Position numbers and translations under genes: made by a program
In this document: one piece after another, positions 23,646 to 32,345 of the stretch
Position numbering within the stretch: the stretch's first letter is position 1
Layout of the letters: each line of letters begins with the position of its first letter
The notes under the pieces: generated by a model
Told to the model about the DNA's origin: nothing
The model's input: only the letters and a program-made list of their open reading frames with translations
Databases searched by the model: none
From: an uncultured cyanobacterium
GTDB taxonomy: Bacteria > Cyanobacteriota > Cyanobacteriia > PCC-6307 > Cyanobiaceae
Length of the DNA: 38,648 bases
Direction: 5' to 3'
Assembly (NCBI GenBank): GCA_903917565.1
Contig: CAIXBB010000012.1
Location: 1 to 38,648 of the forward strand

Positions 23646-26602
23646 CAGCTGAGGCCCTCCTGGTTCTGGCTGCGGTAAAGGGCGTAGTACCAGCCGCGCA
23701 GCTGCATGAGCTGGCGGTGGTTGCCCTGCTCCATCACGGCGCCGCGGTCCATCAGCACAATCAGGTCGGCGGGTTGGACTGTGGAGAGGCGGTGGGTGAT
23801 GAAAAAGACGGTGCGGCCGCGGAAGGCTTCGAACAGGTTGATGCAGACCTGGCGCTCGGTGGTGGCGTCGAGGGCGCTGGTGGCCTCGTCGAGGATGAGC
23901 ATGCGGGGGTTCTGGAGCACGGCGCGGGCCAGGGCGAGGCGCTGGCGCTGGCCGCCGGAGAGGCCGGCGCCCCGTTCGCCGACGCTGGAGTTGTAGCCCT
24001 GGGGCATCTGCATGATGAAATCGTGGGCACAGGCGATGCGGGCGGCGCGGATCATCTCGGCGGCGGTGGCATCGGGCTTCACCATCAGCAGATTCTCGCG
24101 GATGGTGCCATCGAAGAGGAGCGAATCCTGGGGCACCACGCCGATCTGGCGGCGCAGGGAATAGAGCTCCACCTTGCCGATGTCGAGACCATCGATCAGC
24201 ACGCTGCCCCGCTCGGGGGGGTAGAAGCGGGGGAGGAGCTTGAGCAGGGTGGATTTGCCGCTGCCGGAGCCGCCCACCAGGCCGATGAAGCTGCCGGCGG
24301 GGATCTCTAGATCCACCCCATCGAGCACCAGGGGGCCCTGGTCGCGGAAGCGGAAGGCCACGTCCAGGAACTGCACCCGGCCCTGAAGGGGGGGCAGGGG
24401 GATGTTGCTGGCCTGCTCCTGGGTCTGCTCGGTGTCGCGGTCGACCACATCGGCCACCATGCGCAGGGACTGGGTGTTGAACTGGAAGTCCTGCCAGGTG
24501 CTCACCAGCGACACCAGGGGCTGCTGAATGTAGCCGGAGAGGATGCGGAAGGTGAAGAGGGCGCCGATGTTGAACTGGCCCTGGATGATCAGCCAGATGC
24601 CCACGGCGAGCGTCACAAGCTGGCCGAGGTTGCTGAGGAAATTGGAGAGGTTGGCGATCGCTTCGCGGGTCACCTTGAACTTGAAGTCTTCGCCGATGTA
24701 GGCGGCGTAGCGGTTCTGGAATTCCCAGCGGGTCTTGAGTTCGGCGTTCTGGGATTTGATCGTCTGGATGCCGGTGATGGCCTCGTTGAGGAAGCTGGAG
24801 GCCAGCATCGCCTGGCCCATGGTGCGTTTGATCTGGCTGCGCACGAGGGGGTTGCTCACAAGGCCCACGGCGACGATCAGGGGCAGGGTGGCCAGAGTCA
24901 CCAGGGTGAGCAGGGGGCTGAGGGCGAAGAGGATCGCCAGGTAGAGGATGGAGAAGGCGAAGTCGACCAGGGTGGGCATGGTCTTGCCGAGCAGGAAGTC
25001 GCGCAGGCGATCGAGCTGGGAGAAGTAGAAGGTGATCTGGCCCACGGGGCGGGCGTCGAAGAAGCCCTGGGGCAGGCGCACCAGCTGGTCGAGGATGGTG
25101 GCCTTGGCGTCCTGGTCGATGCGGTTGGCCAGGTCGGTGAACAGGAAGCTGCGCAGGGTCTTGAAGATGCTCTCCACAAGGGTGGCGAGCAGCATCACGC
25201 TGGCGATGGCCACCAGGGCGCCGATGTTGCGGCTGGCCAGCACGCTCTGGATCAGCACCAGCAGGCCGAGGGGGAAGACGAGCTTCAGCACGTTGATCAC
25301 CAACGAAGCCACCAGCACCTCGATCAGCTCGCGGCGGTGCTGGCGCAGGAAGGGGCCGTACCAGCCCCAGTCGAAGCGGGCCTGCTTGGCATCGGGTTTG
25401 CGGTCGAAGAGGAGCAGCTCGATCAGGCCGCCCTCGTGGGTGATCAGCTCCTCGGCCGGCACCAGCAGGGCGCCGAGCTCGGCTTCCAGGAGGCGGGCGC
25501 GGCCGTCGGGATCGACGCCGTCGAGCAGGCCGAAGTGGCCGTTCTGGAAGAGCAGGGCGGGGGCGGGCACCCGGGCCAGGCGGCTGGCGGGCACCCGGGT
25601 GAGTACCACCCGCAGGCCGAGGGTGTCCATGATCTGGCCGATGTTGACCAGGTTGAGCCGGTCCTGGCGCTGCAGGATCGCCTCCACCTGTTCGGCGAGG
25701 GCGTCGCGGTTCAGCGGCAGGCCGAAGAAGTCGGCCAGGGCCTGGCAGAGGGCGATGGGCACGGCACGGGCACCGCTGGCGCGGCCCAGGGCCAGCTCTC
25801 CGCTGCGGTCGCCGGCCCGGCGTGGGGGCGGCTCCAGGGCGGGGGCGTAGGCGGTGCCGGCCTCCACCACCTCGGTGAGCACGGCGGGGGTGAGGGGGTC
25901 GGCGCCGAGGGTGATGGTGGCTTCGGCCTCGCGGGGGATGGCCAGGCCCAGCAGGCGCAGCCAGGGGGCCTCGGGGCCGGGGGACACCAGGGGGCGATCG
26001 CTCCAGGGTTCGGCCAGGGGGAGGCCGCTGCTGGCATACCAGCGGAAGCCGGGGGGCAGGCCCAGCTCGGGGGGGGCGCCGGGCCGCAGGCTGCGCAGTC
26101 GCACATGCTCGGGGGGCAGGGGCCAGTCGTCGAGAAGGGCTTCGCCGTGGGGATCCCGCTTGGCCAGGGCGAGCAGCAGGGTGTGGAGTTCGGCGGCGCT
26201 GGGCTGGTTGGCGAACCAGGCGGCGAACTCGGGATGGCCGGCGAGAAGGTCGCGGAAGGCGGCAGCCGGGAGCTGGAGGGCCTCCACCTCGGTGGTGGCG
26301 CGCAGGTGCTCGCAGGGGTCGCGGCGCAGCAGGCCGGCCCAGCCGGCGATGGCACCGGGGCCGAGGCGTTCGATGGTGCGCAGGCCGCGGCCGCTGGGGT
26401 TGGGGCCGAGGCTGCGCAGCTGGCCGCTGCAGACCAGGAGCAGGCCTTCGGGCAGCACGTCCGGGCGGAGGACGGTCTGGCCGGTGGGGAAGCGGAGGGG
26501 CTGCAGCAGGGAATCAATCGCCTCGCGGCGGGCGGCCGGGAGCCGGTCGAAGGGGGTGAAGTCGTTGAGCAGGCCGCTGACGGCCCCGGCGGCGGAGGTC
26601 AT
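23645..26602 (-). CDS. Type I secretion ABC exporter with cNMP-binding-like and C39-like N-terminal domains
   Basis: A 985-residue exporter. Residues about 15-140 look like a cyclic-nucleotide-binding domain (LLLVCSGQLRSLG, ERLGPGAIAGWAGLL). Residues about 278-400 look like a C39 peptidase-type domain (RAVPIALCQALADFFGLP, then NGHFGLLDGVDPDG). Cys286 and His356 are present, but the usual following Asp-Pro is not evident, so cleavage activity is doubtful and a substrate-binding C39-like role is as likely. Six membrane helices follow (about 425-720), then an ATPase domain with Walker A GGSGSGKST, signature LSGGQRQR, and Walker B MLILDEATSALD. It powers export of unfolded proteins. ATG at 26602 overlaps the parvulin stop; HlyD follows with TGATG coupling. 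Confidence 0.92.
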   Translation of the reverse strand: MTSAAGAVSGLLNDFTPFDRLPAARREAIDSLLQPLRFPTGQTVLRPDVLPEGLLLVCSGQLRSLGPNPSGRGLRTIERLGPGAIAGWAGLLRRDPCEHLRATTEVEALQLPAAAFRDLLAGHPEFAAWFANQPSAAELHTLLLALAKRDPHGEALLDDWPLPPEHVRLRSLRPGAPPELGLPPGFRWYASSGLPLAEPWSDRPLVSPGPEAPWLRLLGLAIPREAEATITLGADPLTPAVLTEVVEAGTAYAPALEPPPRRAGDRSGELALGRASGARAVPIALCQALADFFGLPLNRDALAEQVEAILQRQDRLNLVNIGQIMDTLGLRVVLTRVPASRLARVPAPALLFQNGHFGLLDGVDPDGRARLLEAELGALLVPAEELITHEGGLIELLLFDRKPDAKQARFDWGWYGPFLRQHRRELIEVLVASLVINVLKLVFPLGLLVLIQSVLASRNIGALVAIASVMLLATLVESIFKTLRSFLFTDLANRIDQDAKATILDQLVRLPQGFFDARPVGQITFYFSQLDRLRDFLLGKTMPTLVDFAFSILYLAILFALSPLLTLVTLATLPLIVAVGLVSNPLVRSQIKRTMGQAMLASSFLNEAITGIQTIKSQNAELKTRWEFQNRYAAYIGEDFKFKVTREAIANLSNFLSNLGQLVTLAVGIWLIIQGQFNIGALFTFRILSGYIQQPLVSLVSTWQDFQFNTQSLRMVADVVDRDTEQTQEQASNIPLPPLQGRVQFLDVAFRFRDQGPLVLDGVDLEIPAGSFIGLVGGSGSGKSTLLKLLPRFYPPERGSVLIDGLDIGKVELYSLRRQIGVVPQDSLLFDGTIRENLLMVKPDATAAEMIRAARIACAHDFIMQMPQGYNSSVGERGAGLSGGQRQRLALARAVLQNPRMLILDEATSALDATTERQVCINLFEAFRGRTVFFITHRLSTVQPADLIVLMDRGAVMEQGNHRQLMQLRGWYYALYRSQNQEGLS

Positions 26603-27432
26603 GGGGTGGGGTCCTCCTGCAGCAGGGCGAGCATCGCGTCGAGCGGGGGAAGGGGCTGGCCCTCGAGGAGGAGCCGCACCCGCTGCTCCAGCCAGTCGTC
26701 GAACAGTTCGCCCATCATGCGCTCCCTGGTGGCCTCATTCAACTCGGCCGGCAGGAACTGTTCGAGCCTCAGCACCACCCAGCTGTCGCCGGCCTCGAAG
26801 GGTTCGAACAGCTGGCCGGGGCGGCCGCGGCGCAGGCGGCTCACGAGGGTGTCGTGGCCGCTGGCCAGGGAGATCGGGCCGATCTGGCCGCGGCAGAGGC
26901 GCTCGGGGCCGGCGGAATGGAGCGGGGCCAGGCTGTCGAAATCGGCTTCGCCCTCGGCGATCTGGTGGTGGAGTTCGGCGGCGAGGTCTTCGTTGGGCAC
27001 CCGCAGCAGGGAATAGACCACCTGGTCGAGCTCGGGCTTGCGCTGCAGGAAGCGCACCTCCACCTCGTCGGCCCAGCGGCAGCGCACCAGGCGCTGCAGG
27101 CGCTGCTGCTGGGTGGCGAGGATGCGCAGGTCGTCGAAGGCGAGGTGGTGCTCCTGGAGCCAGGCGGGCACCTGGTCGTCGGCGGTGATGCCGCGGCGCT
27201 CGAGGAAGGCGGACATCAGGGCCTTCTCCTGGTTGGCGGGAAGGGGGATGGCGTGCACGAGCTGGTCGAGCACCCAGGCCCGGGCCAGAGGGCCGGCCTG
27301 GCCCTGCTGGCGGATGAGGCGGTTGAGCTCGGAGAGGGCCAGCCAGGGGCGGCCGGGGGGCAGCTCCACCACGGCCGGCTCATAGAGGCCGGAGAGGGGT
27401 TCGGGCAGGGTGTCGCGGGCGGTGGTGGTCAT
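26599..27432 (-). CDS. Parvulin/SurA-like peptidyl-prolyl isomerase linked to the exporter
   Basis: A 277-residue protein from the ATG at 27432 (MTTTARDTLPEP), which lies in a four-base overlap with the upstream stop; the longer frame beginning 26 codons earlier is unlikely. The first 130 residues are helical and SurA-N-like (WLALSELNRLIRQQGQAGPL, ALMSAFLERRGI). Residues about 160-250 resemble a PpiC/parvulin domain: VVYSLLRVPNEDLAAELHHQ, GEADFDSLAPLHS, QIGPISLASGHDTLVSRLRR GRPGQLFEPFEAGDSW (in two parts). No signal peptide is apparent, so the site of action may be cytoplasmic, chaperoning the type I substrate before export. Similar isomerase genes sit beside exporters in other cyanobacteria. 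Confidence 0.78.
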   Translation of the reverse strand: MTTTARDTLPEPLSGLYEPAVVELPPGRPWLALSELNRLIRQQGQAGPLARAWVLDQLVHAIPLPANQEKALMSAFLERRGITADDQVPAWLQEHHLAFDDLRILATQQQRLQRLVRCRWADEVEVRFLQRKPELDQVVYSLLRVPNEDLAAELHHQIAEGEADFDSLAPLHSAGPERLCRGQIGPISLASGHDTLVSRLRRGRPGQLFEPFEAGDSWVVLRLEQFLPAELNEATRERMMGELFDDWLEQRVRLLLEGQPLPPLDAMLALLQEDPTP

Positions 27433-30362
27433 GGGTTGGGCCGCTGGTGGGGCAGTTGAAGGCGGGTGAGGGCGTCGGCCATCAGGGCCAGGCCGCGCTC
27501 GCGGCTCCATGTGGCCCGGGCGTAGGCGAAGGCGGCGGCGCCCATGGCCCGCCAGGCGTCGTCGTCGGCCTCAAGGTGGAGCACGGCGTCGCACCAGTCG
27601 GCGGGGGTGCGGGCGATCAGCACCTCCTGGCCGTGGCGCAGGCCAGTGGCTTCGGCGGCCAGGGGGCTGAGCACCTGGGGGATGCCGTGGGCAGCGGCGG
27701 CCACCACCTTGCCCTTGAGGCCGGCGCCGGAGCGCAGGGGGGCCACAAACAGGCGATGGCGGGCATAGACGCAGGCCGCATCGGCCACCCAGCCCTCGGC
27801 GATCACGCCGGGCTCGGCCCCCCAGCGGGCCGCCAGATCAGGGGCGAGGCCGCTCCCATAGAGGTGCAGACGCAGCTCGGGCCGACGCCGCTGCAGGTCG
27901 GGCCACACCTGGCGCAGGAAGGCCTCCACGGCGTCCCGGTTGGGGGGGTGGCCGTAGCTGCCGAGGAAGGCGAGGCCACTGCGGCCCTCGAGGGGGGCGG
28001 GAGCCTCGGGGCCCTGCACCACCCAGGGGCAGGGGGCGGTGGCGGCCTCGCCGAGGGTTTCGGCCTCGATCACCGCCCGTTCCACTTCTGAATAGCTGAA
28101 GGTGAGATCCACCTGGCGCATCACCGCCAGCTCCTGGCGCTTCACCTCCTCCACGGCCTCCAGGGCGCGGGTGGCGGCTTCGCCCTCAAGGCCCTCGGCC
28201 CGGGCGGCGCGCAGTTGGCGCAGGTGGTGGAGATCGGCGTTGCAGAAGAGCAGGCGGGCCTGGGGGGCGTAGCGCTGGATCAGGGGCAGAGCCTGGGCGG
28301 CCACGGTGTGGCGGGTGAGGTAGATGAGTTTGAACTCGCGGCCCCGCTTGCGCAGGAACTGCTCGAGGGAGAGCACAAAGGGGGCGTGGATGAGCTCGAT
28401 CCCGCGGCGCTGGAGGTCTTCGGTGTAGGTGGCGAGCCAGGCGAGGTTGAGGGGCAGGAGGGTGATCTTCCAGCCCAGGGCAGCGATCAGCTCCATCTCC
28501 ACCAGGGCGGCGTGGCTGCCGGCGTCACGGTCGGGACGGGGGGTTTCATTGTCGAGGAAGAGGGCACGGCCGAGGATGCCCCGGTCTTTGATGGTTTCGG
28601 CCTCGATGAGGCTGGGCTCGGTGCAGCCCTCGAAGGCGTGGGCCCACTTCTGCTGGAACACCGGGCCGTTGATGGCCTGGAAGCGCTTGAGGCCAGTGGC
28701 TGCCGCAGTGTCGGTGCCGCAGCTGACCCCCTCGTGGTGGATCACCCTGGCCAGGGGGGTGTAACGCACGCTGTGGCCGGCCTGGCGCACCTTGAAGGCC
28801 AGGTCGGTGTCTTCGTAGTAAGCGGGGGAGAATTCGGGGCTGAAGCCGCCGATCCGGTTCCAGAGGGCGCGGCGGATGGCGAGGGCGGCTCCGCTGACGT
28901 AATCCACCTGGCGGGCGTAGGCGACACGGGGGTCGTGGGGGTTGCCGCCACGGCAGTAGTTCCAGGGTTCGCCGTTGCCCCAGACGATGCCGCCCGCCTC
29001 CTGCAGGGTGCCATCGGCAAGCAGCAGCTGGGCCCCCACCAGGCCGGTGTCGGCCCAGCGCTCGAAGGGATCGAGCAGCTCCTCCAACCAGGCGGCGCAG
29101 GGTTCGGTGTCGTTGTTGAGCAACACCAGGAACGGGGCGCGGGCGGCAGCGGCGCCGCTGCAGCAGGCCTGGTTGAAGCCGCGGGAGAAGTCGTGGCGGA
29201 TCAGGCGCACGCCGGGGGCCTCGACGGCGAGGGCTTCGGCGGTGCCGTCGGAGGAGCCGTCGTCGACCACCAGGATCTCGAAGGGGATGCGGGTGGGGGC
29301 ATAGGCGATGGCCACCAGGCAGCGCAGGGTGACGGCGACCTGGTTGAGCACCGGGATCACGATCGAGACCACCGGCTCCACCGCTACGGGCAGCTGCAGG
29401 GGCTGGCGCGGCACGGGGCTGCCGTCGGGACCGGGTTCGGTGGCGGCGGCGGGGGCCGGGGTGCCCACGGAGCGGGGCAGGGGCTGCTCGAGCAGGCGCT
29501 GGAGGCGGGGGAGGTCTGGCGGGAGGGGGGTGCCGTGGGCGTCGGCCCAGGCGAGCCAAGTGCGCAGGCTGCGGTAGCGCTCGCGGGCGAGGGGGGAGAG
29601 CTGGTCGGGAAAGGGGGGGCGGGCGTGCTGCTGCAGGGCCGCCCAGGGGGTGAGGTGGAAGGGGAGCAGCTCGAAGCGATGATCCAGCACCAGGCCGGCG
29701 GTGGTTTCCAGCTGCAGATGGTGGATGGCGCCATCGGCTAGGGCGGCGGGGAGGGTCTGCTGGAAGGGCCAGGGCCCCTCGGGAAGGGGCTCGGGGGGAT
29801 CGATCGGCAGGGTGGTGCTGCCATCGAGGCGGAGCACCAGGGGATCGGGGCCGCGGCTCCAGCCCTGCAGGAAGGGGACCTGGACCCCGGTGAGGGCGCC
29901 TTCTTGAGCGGGACCGTGCTGGCGCTGATGGGAGATCTGCCCGTAGGTGTCGGCATCCAGACGCAGGGGGCTGCCGGCCAGCTCGGGGCCGGCCTCACCG
30001 GCAGCGAAGAGGTGCAGCACCAGCCCCTGGGAAAAGGGCGGCAGGGGGTGGGAGGGGCCCCACCAGAAGCGAAAGCCGCAGGGCTGCTCGATGCCCAGGG
30101 GCAGAAGATCAGGCCGGGACTGGGCGGCCATGAGCTCGGCGATGGCCAGGCTCCGGCCGGGATTGAGCAGATCCTCAAGAACCAGGCGAAGGGGCAGGGG
30201 CGGGGCCTGGGGCTGGAGGGGCCAGGGACAGGCCCAGCCGCTGAGGCCGCCGTCCGGGCTCCAGCCCTCCAACTGGCCCACCAGGCCGGGCCGGCGCAGC
30301 TCTGCCAGGGAGATGGGGGATCGCTCCAGGGTGCCTGGCGGCTCGGCGAGCATCTCAGCCAT
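27429..30362 (-). CDS. Large bifunctional GT2 + GT4 glycosyltransferase fusion
   Basis: A 977-residue protein starting MAEMLAEPPGTLERSPISLA. Residues 1-320 are not recognised. Residues about 331-560 form a GT2 domain: VVSIVIPVLNQVAVTLRCLV, EILVVDDGSSDGTAEAL, LVLLNNDTEPCAAWLEELLD, and PAYYEDTDLAFKVRQAGHSV, which has the catalytic-type ED. A middle region (about 600-780) leads to a GT4-like donor domain at about 795-950 with LAFLGSYGHPPNRDAVEAFL, PLRSGAGLKGKVVAAAAHGI and PQVLSP. Two different transferases in one chain probably make sequential linkages on one acceptor. As first gene of the exporter operon, overlapping the parvulin gene by four bases, it may glycosylate the exported protein; that is inferred. 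Low-complexity proline runs lie between domains. Confidence 0.88.
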   Translation of the reverse strand: MAEMLAEPPGTLERSPISLAELRRPGLVGQLEGWSPDGGLSGWACPWPLQPQAPPLPLRLVLEDLLNPGRSLAIAELMAAQSRPDLLPLGIEQPCGFRFWWGPSHPLPPFSQGLVLHLFAAGEAGPELAGSPLRLDADTYGQISHQRQHGPAQEGALTGVQVPFLQGWSRGPDPLVLRLDGSTTLPIDPPEPLPEGPWPFQQTLPAALADGAIHHLQLETTAGLVLDHRFELLPFHLTPWAALQQHARPPFPDQLSPLARERYRSLRTWLAWADAHGTPLPPDLPRLQRLLEQPLPRSVGTPAPAAATEPGPDGSPVPRQPLQLPVAVEPVVSIVIPVLNQVAVTLRCLVAIAYAPTRIPFEILVVDDGSSDGTAEALAVEAPGVRLIRHDFSRGFNQACCSGAAAARAPFLVLLNNDTEPCAAWLEELLDPFERWADTGLVGAQLLLADGTLQEAGGIVWGNGEPWNYCRGGNPHDPRVAYARQVDYVSGAALAIRRALWNRIGGFSPEFSPAYYEDTDLAFKVRQAGHSVRYTPLARVIHHEGVSCGTDTAAATGLKRFQAINGPVFQQKWAHAFEGCTEPSLIEAETIKDRGILGRALFLDNETPRPDRDAGSHAALVEMELIAALGWKITLLPLNLAWLATYTEDLQRRGIELIHAPFVLSLEQFLRKRGREFKLIYLTRHTVAAQALPLIQRYAPQARLLFCNADLHHLRQLRAARAEGLEGEAATRALEAVEEVKRQELAVMRQVDLTFSYSEVERAVIEAETLGEAATAPCPWVVQGPEAPAPLEGRSGLAFLGSYGHPPNRDAVEAFLRQVWPDLQRRRPELRLHLYGSGLAPDLAARWGAEPGVIAEGWVADAACVYARHRLFVAPLRSGAGLKGKVVAAAAHGIPQVLSPLAAEATGLRHGQEVLIARTPADWCDAVLHLEADDDAWRAMGAAAFAYARATWSRERGLALMADALTRLQLPHQRPNP

Positions 30363-30370
30363 GCTGGAAT

Positions 30371-30389
30371 CAATAGCGAAACCCTATTG
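30371..30389. promoter_or_regulatory. Inverted repeat in the divergent promoter of the export operon
   Basis: CAATAG (30371-30376) and CTATTG (30384-30389) form a perfect 6-bp inverted repeat around 7 bases, inside the 54-base gap between the divergent GT2+GT4 operon and the 642-residue gene. This is the only AT-rich patch nearby. The minus strand reads GCTATTGATT here, a possible -10 area, so a regulator bound here could control both directions. Confidence 0.35.
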
Positions 30390-30416
30390 CCCTTTGGCCT
30401 TTTGGTGCGCTCCGCC

Positions 30417-32345
30417 ATGGACACTGCGGGCGGTGAGCCTGCTGTACTGGTTCCGCTTGAGATCCTTCGGCAGCTCCAGCTGCCCTTTGCGGCCTATCAC
30501 CAACTGATCGCGGCGCTCCGGGCAGGGGCTCTGGAGGCCGCCCCGGAGGATGCGCTGCTGGCGGAACTGGCGGAATCCAGCGCCACGGCGCTGCGGGAGG
30601 CGCTCGAGCGGCAGGCGATCGAAGAAGCCCTGGTCGCCCACGACCATCTGCTGGGCCATGTGATCGAGCTGACGGCCGTGCGGCCCGAGGTGGCTCCGCT
30701 TCTGTGGCAGCGCTATGGCGATCTGGTGGGTCAACTGGCGGGTCAGGTGCATGGGCGGGTGGTGCCCACGGCGGGGGAGATGGCAGATTTCAACGAGGCC
30801 GAAAGGGCCGACGACGGGGCGCTCTGCCTGCGGATGGCCAGGATTCTCGAGCAGGGAATGGCGTATCCCTGGGAGGTGCCCCACTGGCTGCCGGTGCTGG
30901 AGGAGCAACTGGTGAAGCACGGGGCCCTGGCCTGGCAGCACCGGATCGGGGCGGATCCGGCCGCCGCCGGGCCCTGCCTGGATCTGTTTCTGAGGCTGGT
31001 GCACTTGCTGGATCCGGTGCCGGCCTGGGTGGAGGTGGCCTGCCGAGGGGCAATGCACAGGGTGATCAAAGGGCTGCCGGCGCCGGCAGCCCTCACGGAG
31101 GACGATCTGGTCCTGCTGATCCAGCGGGTGAGCCGCCTGCCGGTGGCGGTGGAGCAGCGCCAGGCCTTCGAGGCCGCCCTGCTGCGGGCCCGGTTCAGCC
31201 TGGAACTGCTGCAGCAGGGGCGGCCCGCGGCGCCGGGAGGGGAGGTGCTGGAGGCGGAATGGCTGGAGCACGGCGAAGTGCCGGCGTTACGGCTGGTGGC
31301 GACAGTGGCGGAGCCTGAGGACGAGGACGCGCGCTTCTCGCTGGAGCCCTTTCTGGATGGGGACGGGGAGGGGGCGGCGGTGGCACTGGAGGCGTTTGTG
31401 CGGCCCTGGCAGGGGAGTGAGCGGGCGGCCTGCGCGCCGATCGCCAGCCTGCTGGAGAGCCTGGCGTCCCGCGGGTTGCCGCTTTCTGATGGGGCGCTGA
31501 TGGTGCTGCGCCGGGCGGCGGTGCTCTGGCAGGAGCGGCTGGGGGCGCAGATCGCTCCCCTGCCGCCCGTGGACTGGCGGCCGGGCGGGCTGGTGCTGGA
31601 GCTGGATCCGCTGGAGCTGGCGGTGCTGCGCCACGCTGGAGAGGCCGGCGAGGTGCTGGACGAGGCCTTGGCCGAGCTGCGCCGCCGCCATCACGACGCC
31701 GACTTCTGGGGCGCGGCCGCGGCGGATGCTTTTCCGGCGTGGCCGGATGCCCTGGAGTCCCTGCGGCGGTTCGAGGTGGAGGCCGGGTTTTACGCCACCA
31801 CCCACGCGCCGTTGGAAAGCCTGCGGCAGTGGGCCCGGCCGGCCCTGCAGGCCCTGTTGCAGGCCCAGGTTTGGAGCGCCGATCCGGCCACCCAGGGCTT
31901 GTGGCTGCCCTGGGGGCTGGAGGGAGTGGGGAACGACGCTGAGGCCGACAGGCTGCGTCAACCTCCCGCGGGCGCCGGGCTGCTGGCCCTGCTCGAGGGC
32001 GGGGAGGTGGTGGTGGTGGGGGAAGGCACCGAGGCGATCCGACAGGCCCATCAGGCGGGCCGGTTGTTTCACGGCGGCGCCTTCGGCCTGCGCTGCCTGG
32101 AGGCGCCCCAGAGCCGCCATCCCCAGCGGCCCGCGGCAGGATTCGAATACAGCCTGGAGGCGTTGATCACGGCGGTGGAGCAGCTGTACCGGGAGCGGCC
32201 GTTCACGGTGCTGGTGGCGGGCGGCGGGGCCTACCGGCTGCCACTGGCCCAGGCGATGGCCAGCCGCTTCGGGGTGCTGGCGGTGGGGTTGGCCTCTCCC
32301 CTGGCAGGCTGGCTGGAAGGACAGCCTGCGCAGGGACCGCACTGA
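30417..32345 (+). CDS. Unknown 642-residue protein, C-terminal GT-D/Rossmann-like domain
   Basis: Begins MDTAGGEPAVLVPLEILRQL at the first ATG after the divergent gap. It is acidic, Leu/Ala-rich and predominantly helical, without signal peptide or membrane segment. Residues about 380-500 include LVLELDPLELAVLRHAGEAG and a Trp/Phe-rich segment. The last 110 residues (LLALLEGGEVVVVGEGTEAI ... EQLYRERPFTVLVAGGGAYR LPLAQAMASRFG in parts) look like an alpha/beta domain with a strand-glycine loop, reminiscent of GT-D-type domains in cyanobacterial glycosylation proteins. That resemblance is from memory and weak. It shares a promoter region with the exporter operon and overlaps the next gene by one base (TGATG). 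Confidence 0.8.
   Translation: MDTAGGEPAVLVPLEILRQLQLPFAAYHQLIAALRAGALEAAPEDALLAELAESSATALREALERQAIEEALVAHDHLLGHVIELTAVRPEVAPLLWQRYGDLVGQLAGQVHGRVVPTAGEMADFNEAERADDGALCLRMARILEQGMAYPWEVPHWLPVLEEQLVKHGALAWQHRIGADPAAAGPCLDLFLRLVHLLDPVPAWVEVACRGAMHRVIKGLPAPAALTEDDLVLLIQRVSRLPVAVEQRQAFEAALLRARFSLELLQQGRPAAPGGEVLEAEWLEHGEVPALRLVATVAEPEDEDARFSLEPFLDGDGEGAAVALEAFVRPWQGSERAACAPIASLLESLASRGLPLSDGALMVLRRAAVLWQERLGAQIAPLPPVDWRPGGLVLELDPLELAVLRHAGEAGEVLDEALAELRRRHHDADFWGAAAADAFPAWPDALESLRRFEVEAGFYATTHAPLESLRQWARPALQALLQAQVWSADPATQGLWLPWGLEGVGNDAEADRLRQPPAGAGLLALLEGGEVVVVGEGTEAIRQAHQAGRLFHGGAFGLRCLEAPQSRHPQRPAAGFEYSLEALITAVEQLYRERPFTVLVAGGGAYRLPLAQAMASRFGVLAVGLASPLAGWLEGQPAQGPH

Noticed and set aside
22311-23678. 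455-residue plus-strand frame antisense to HlyD
   Set aside because: Repetitive Gly/Ala/Leu/His composition is typical of a shadow frame; HlyD is clear.
25337-27016. 559-residue plus-strand frame antisense to the exporter gene
   Set aside because: Shadow frame; it crosses two genuine minus-strand genes.
28215-29741. 508-residue plus-strand frame antisense to the GT2+GT4 gene
   Set aside because: Gly/Val/Ala-rich shadow without motifs.
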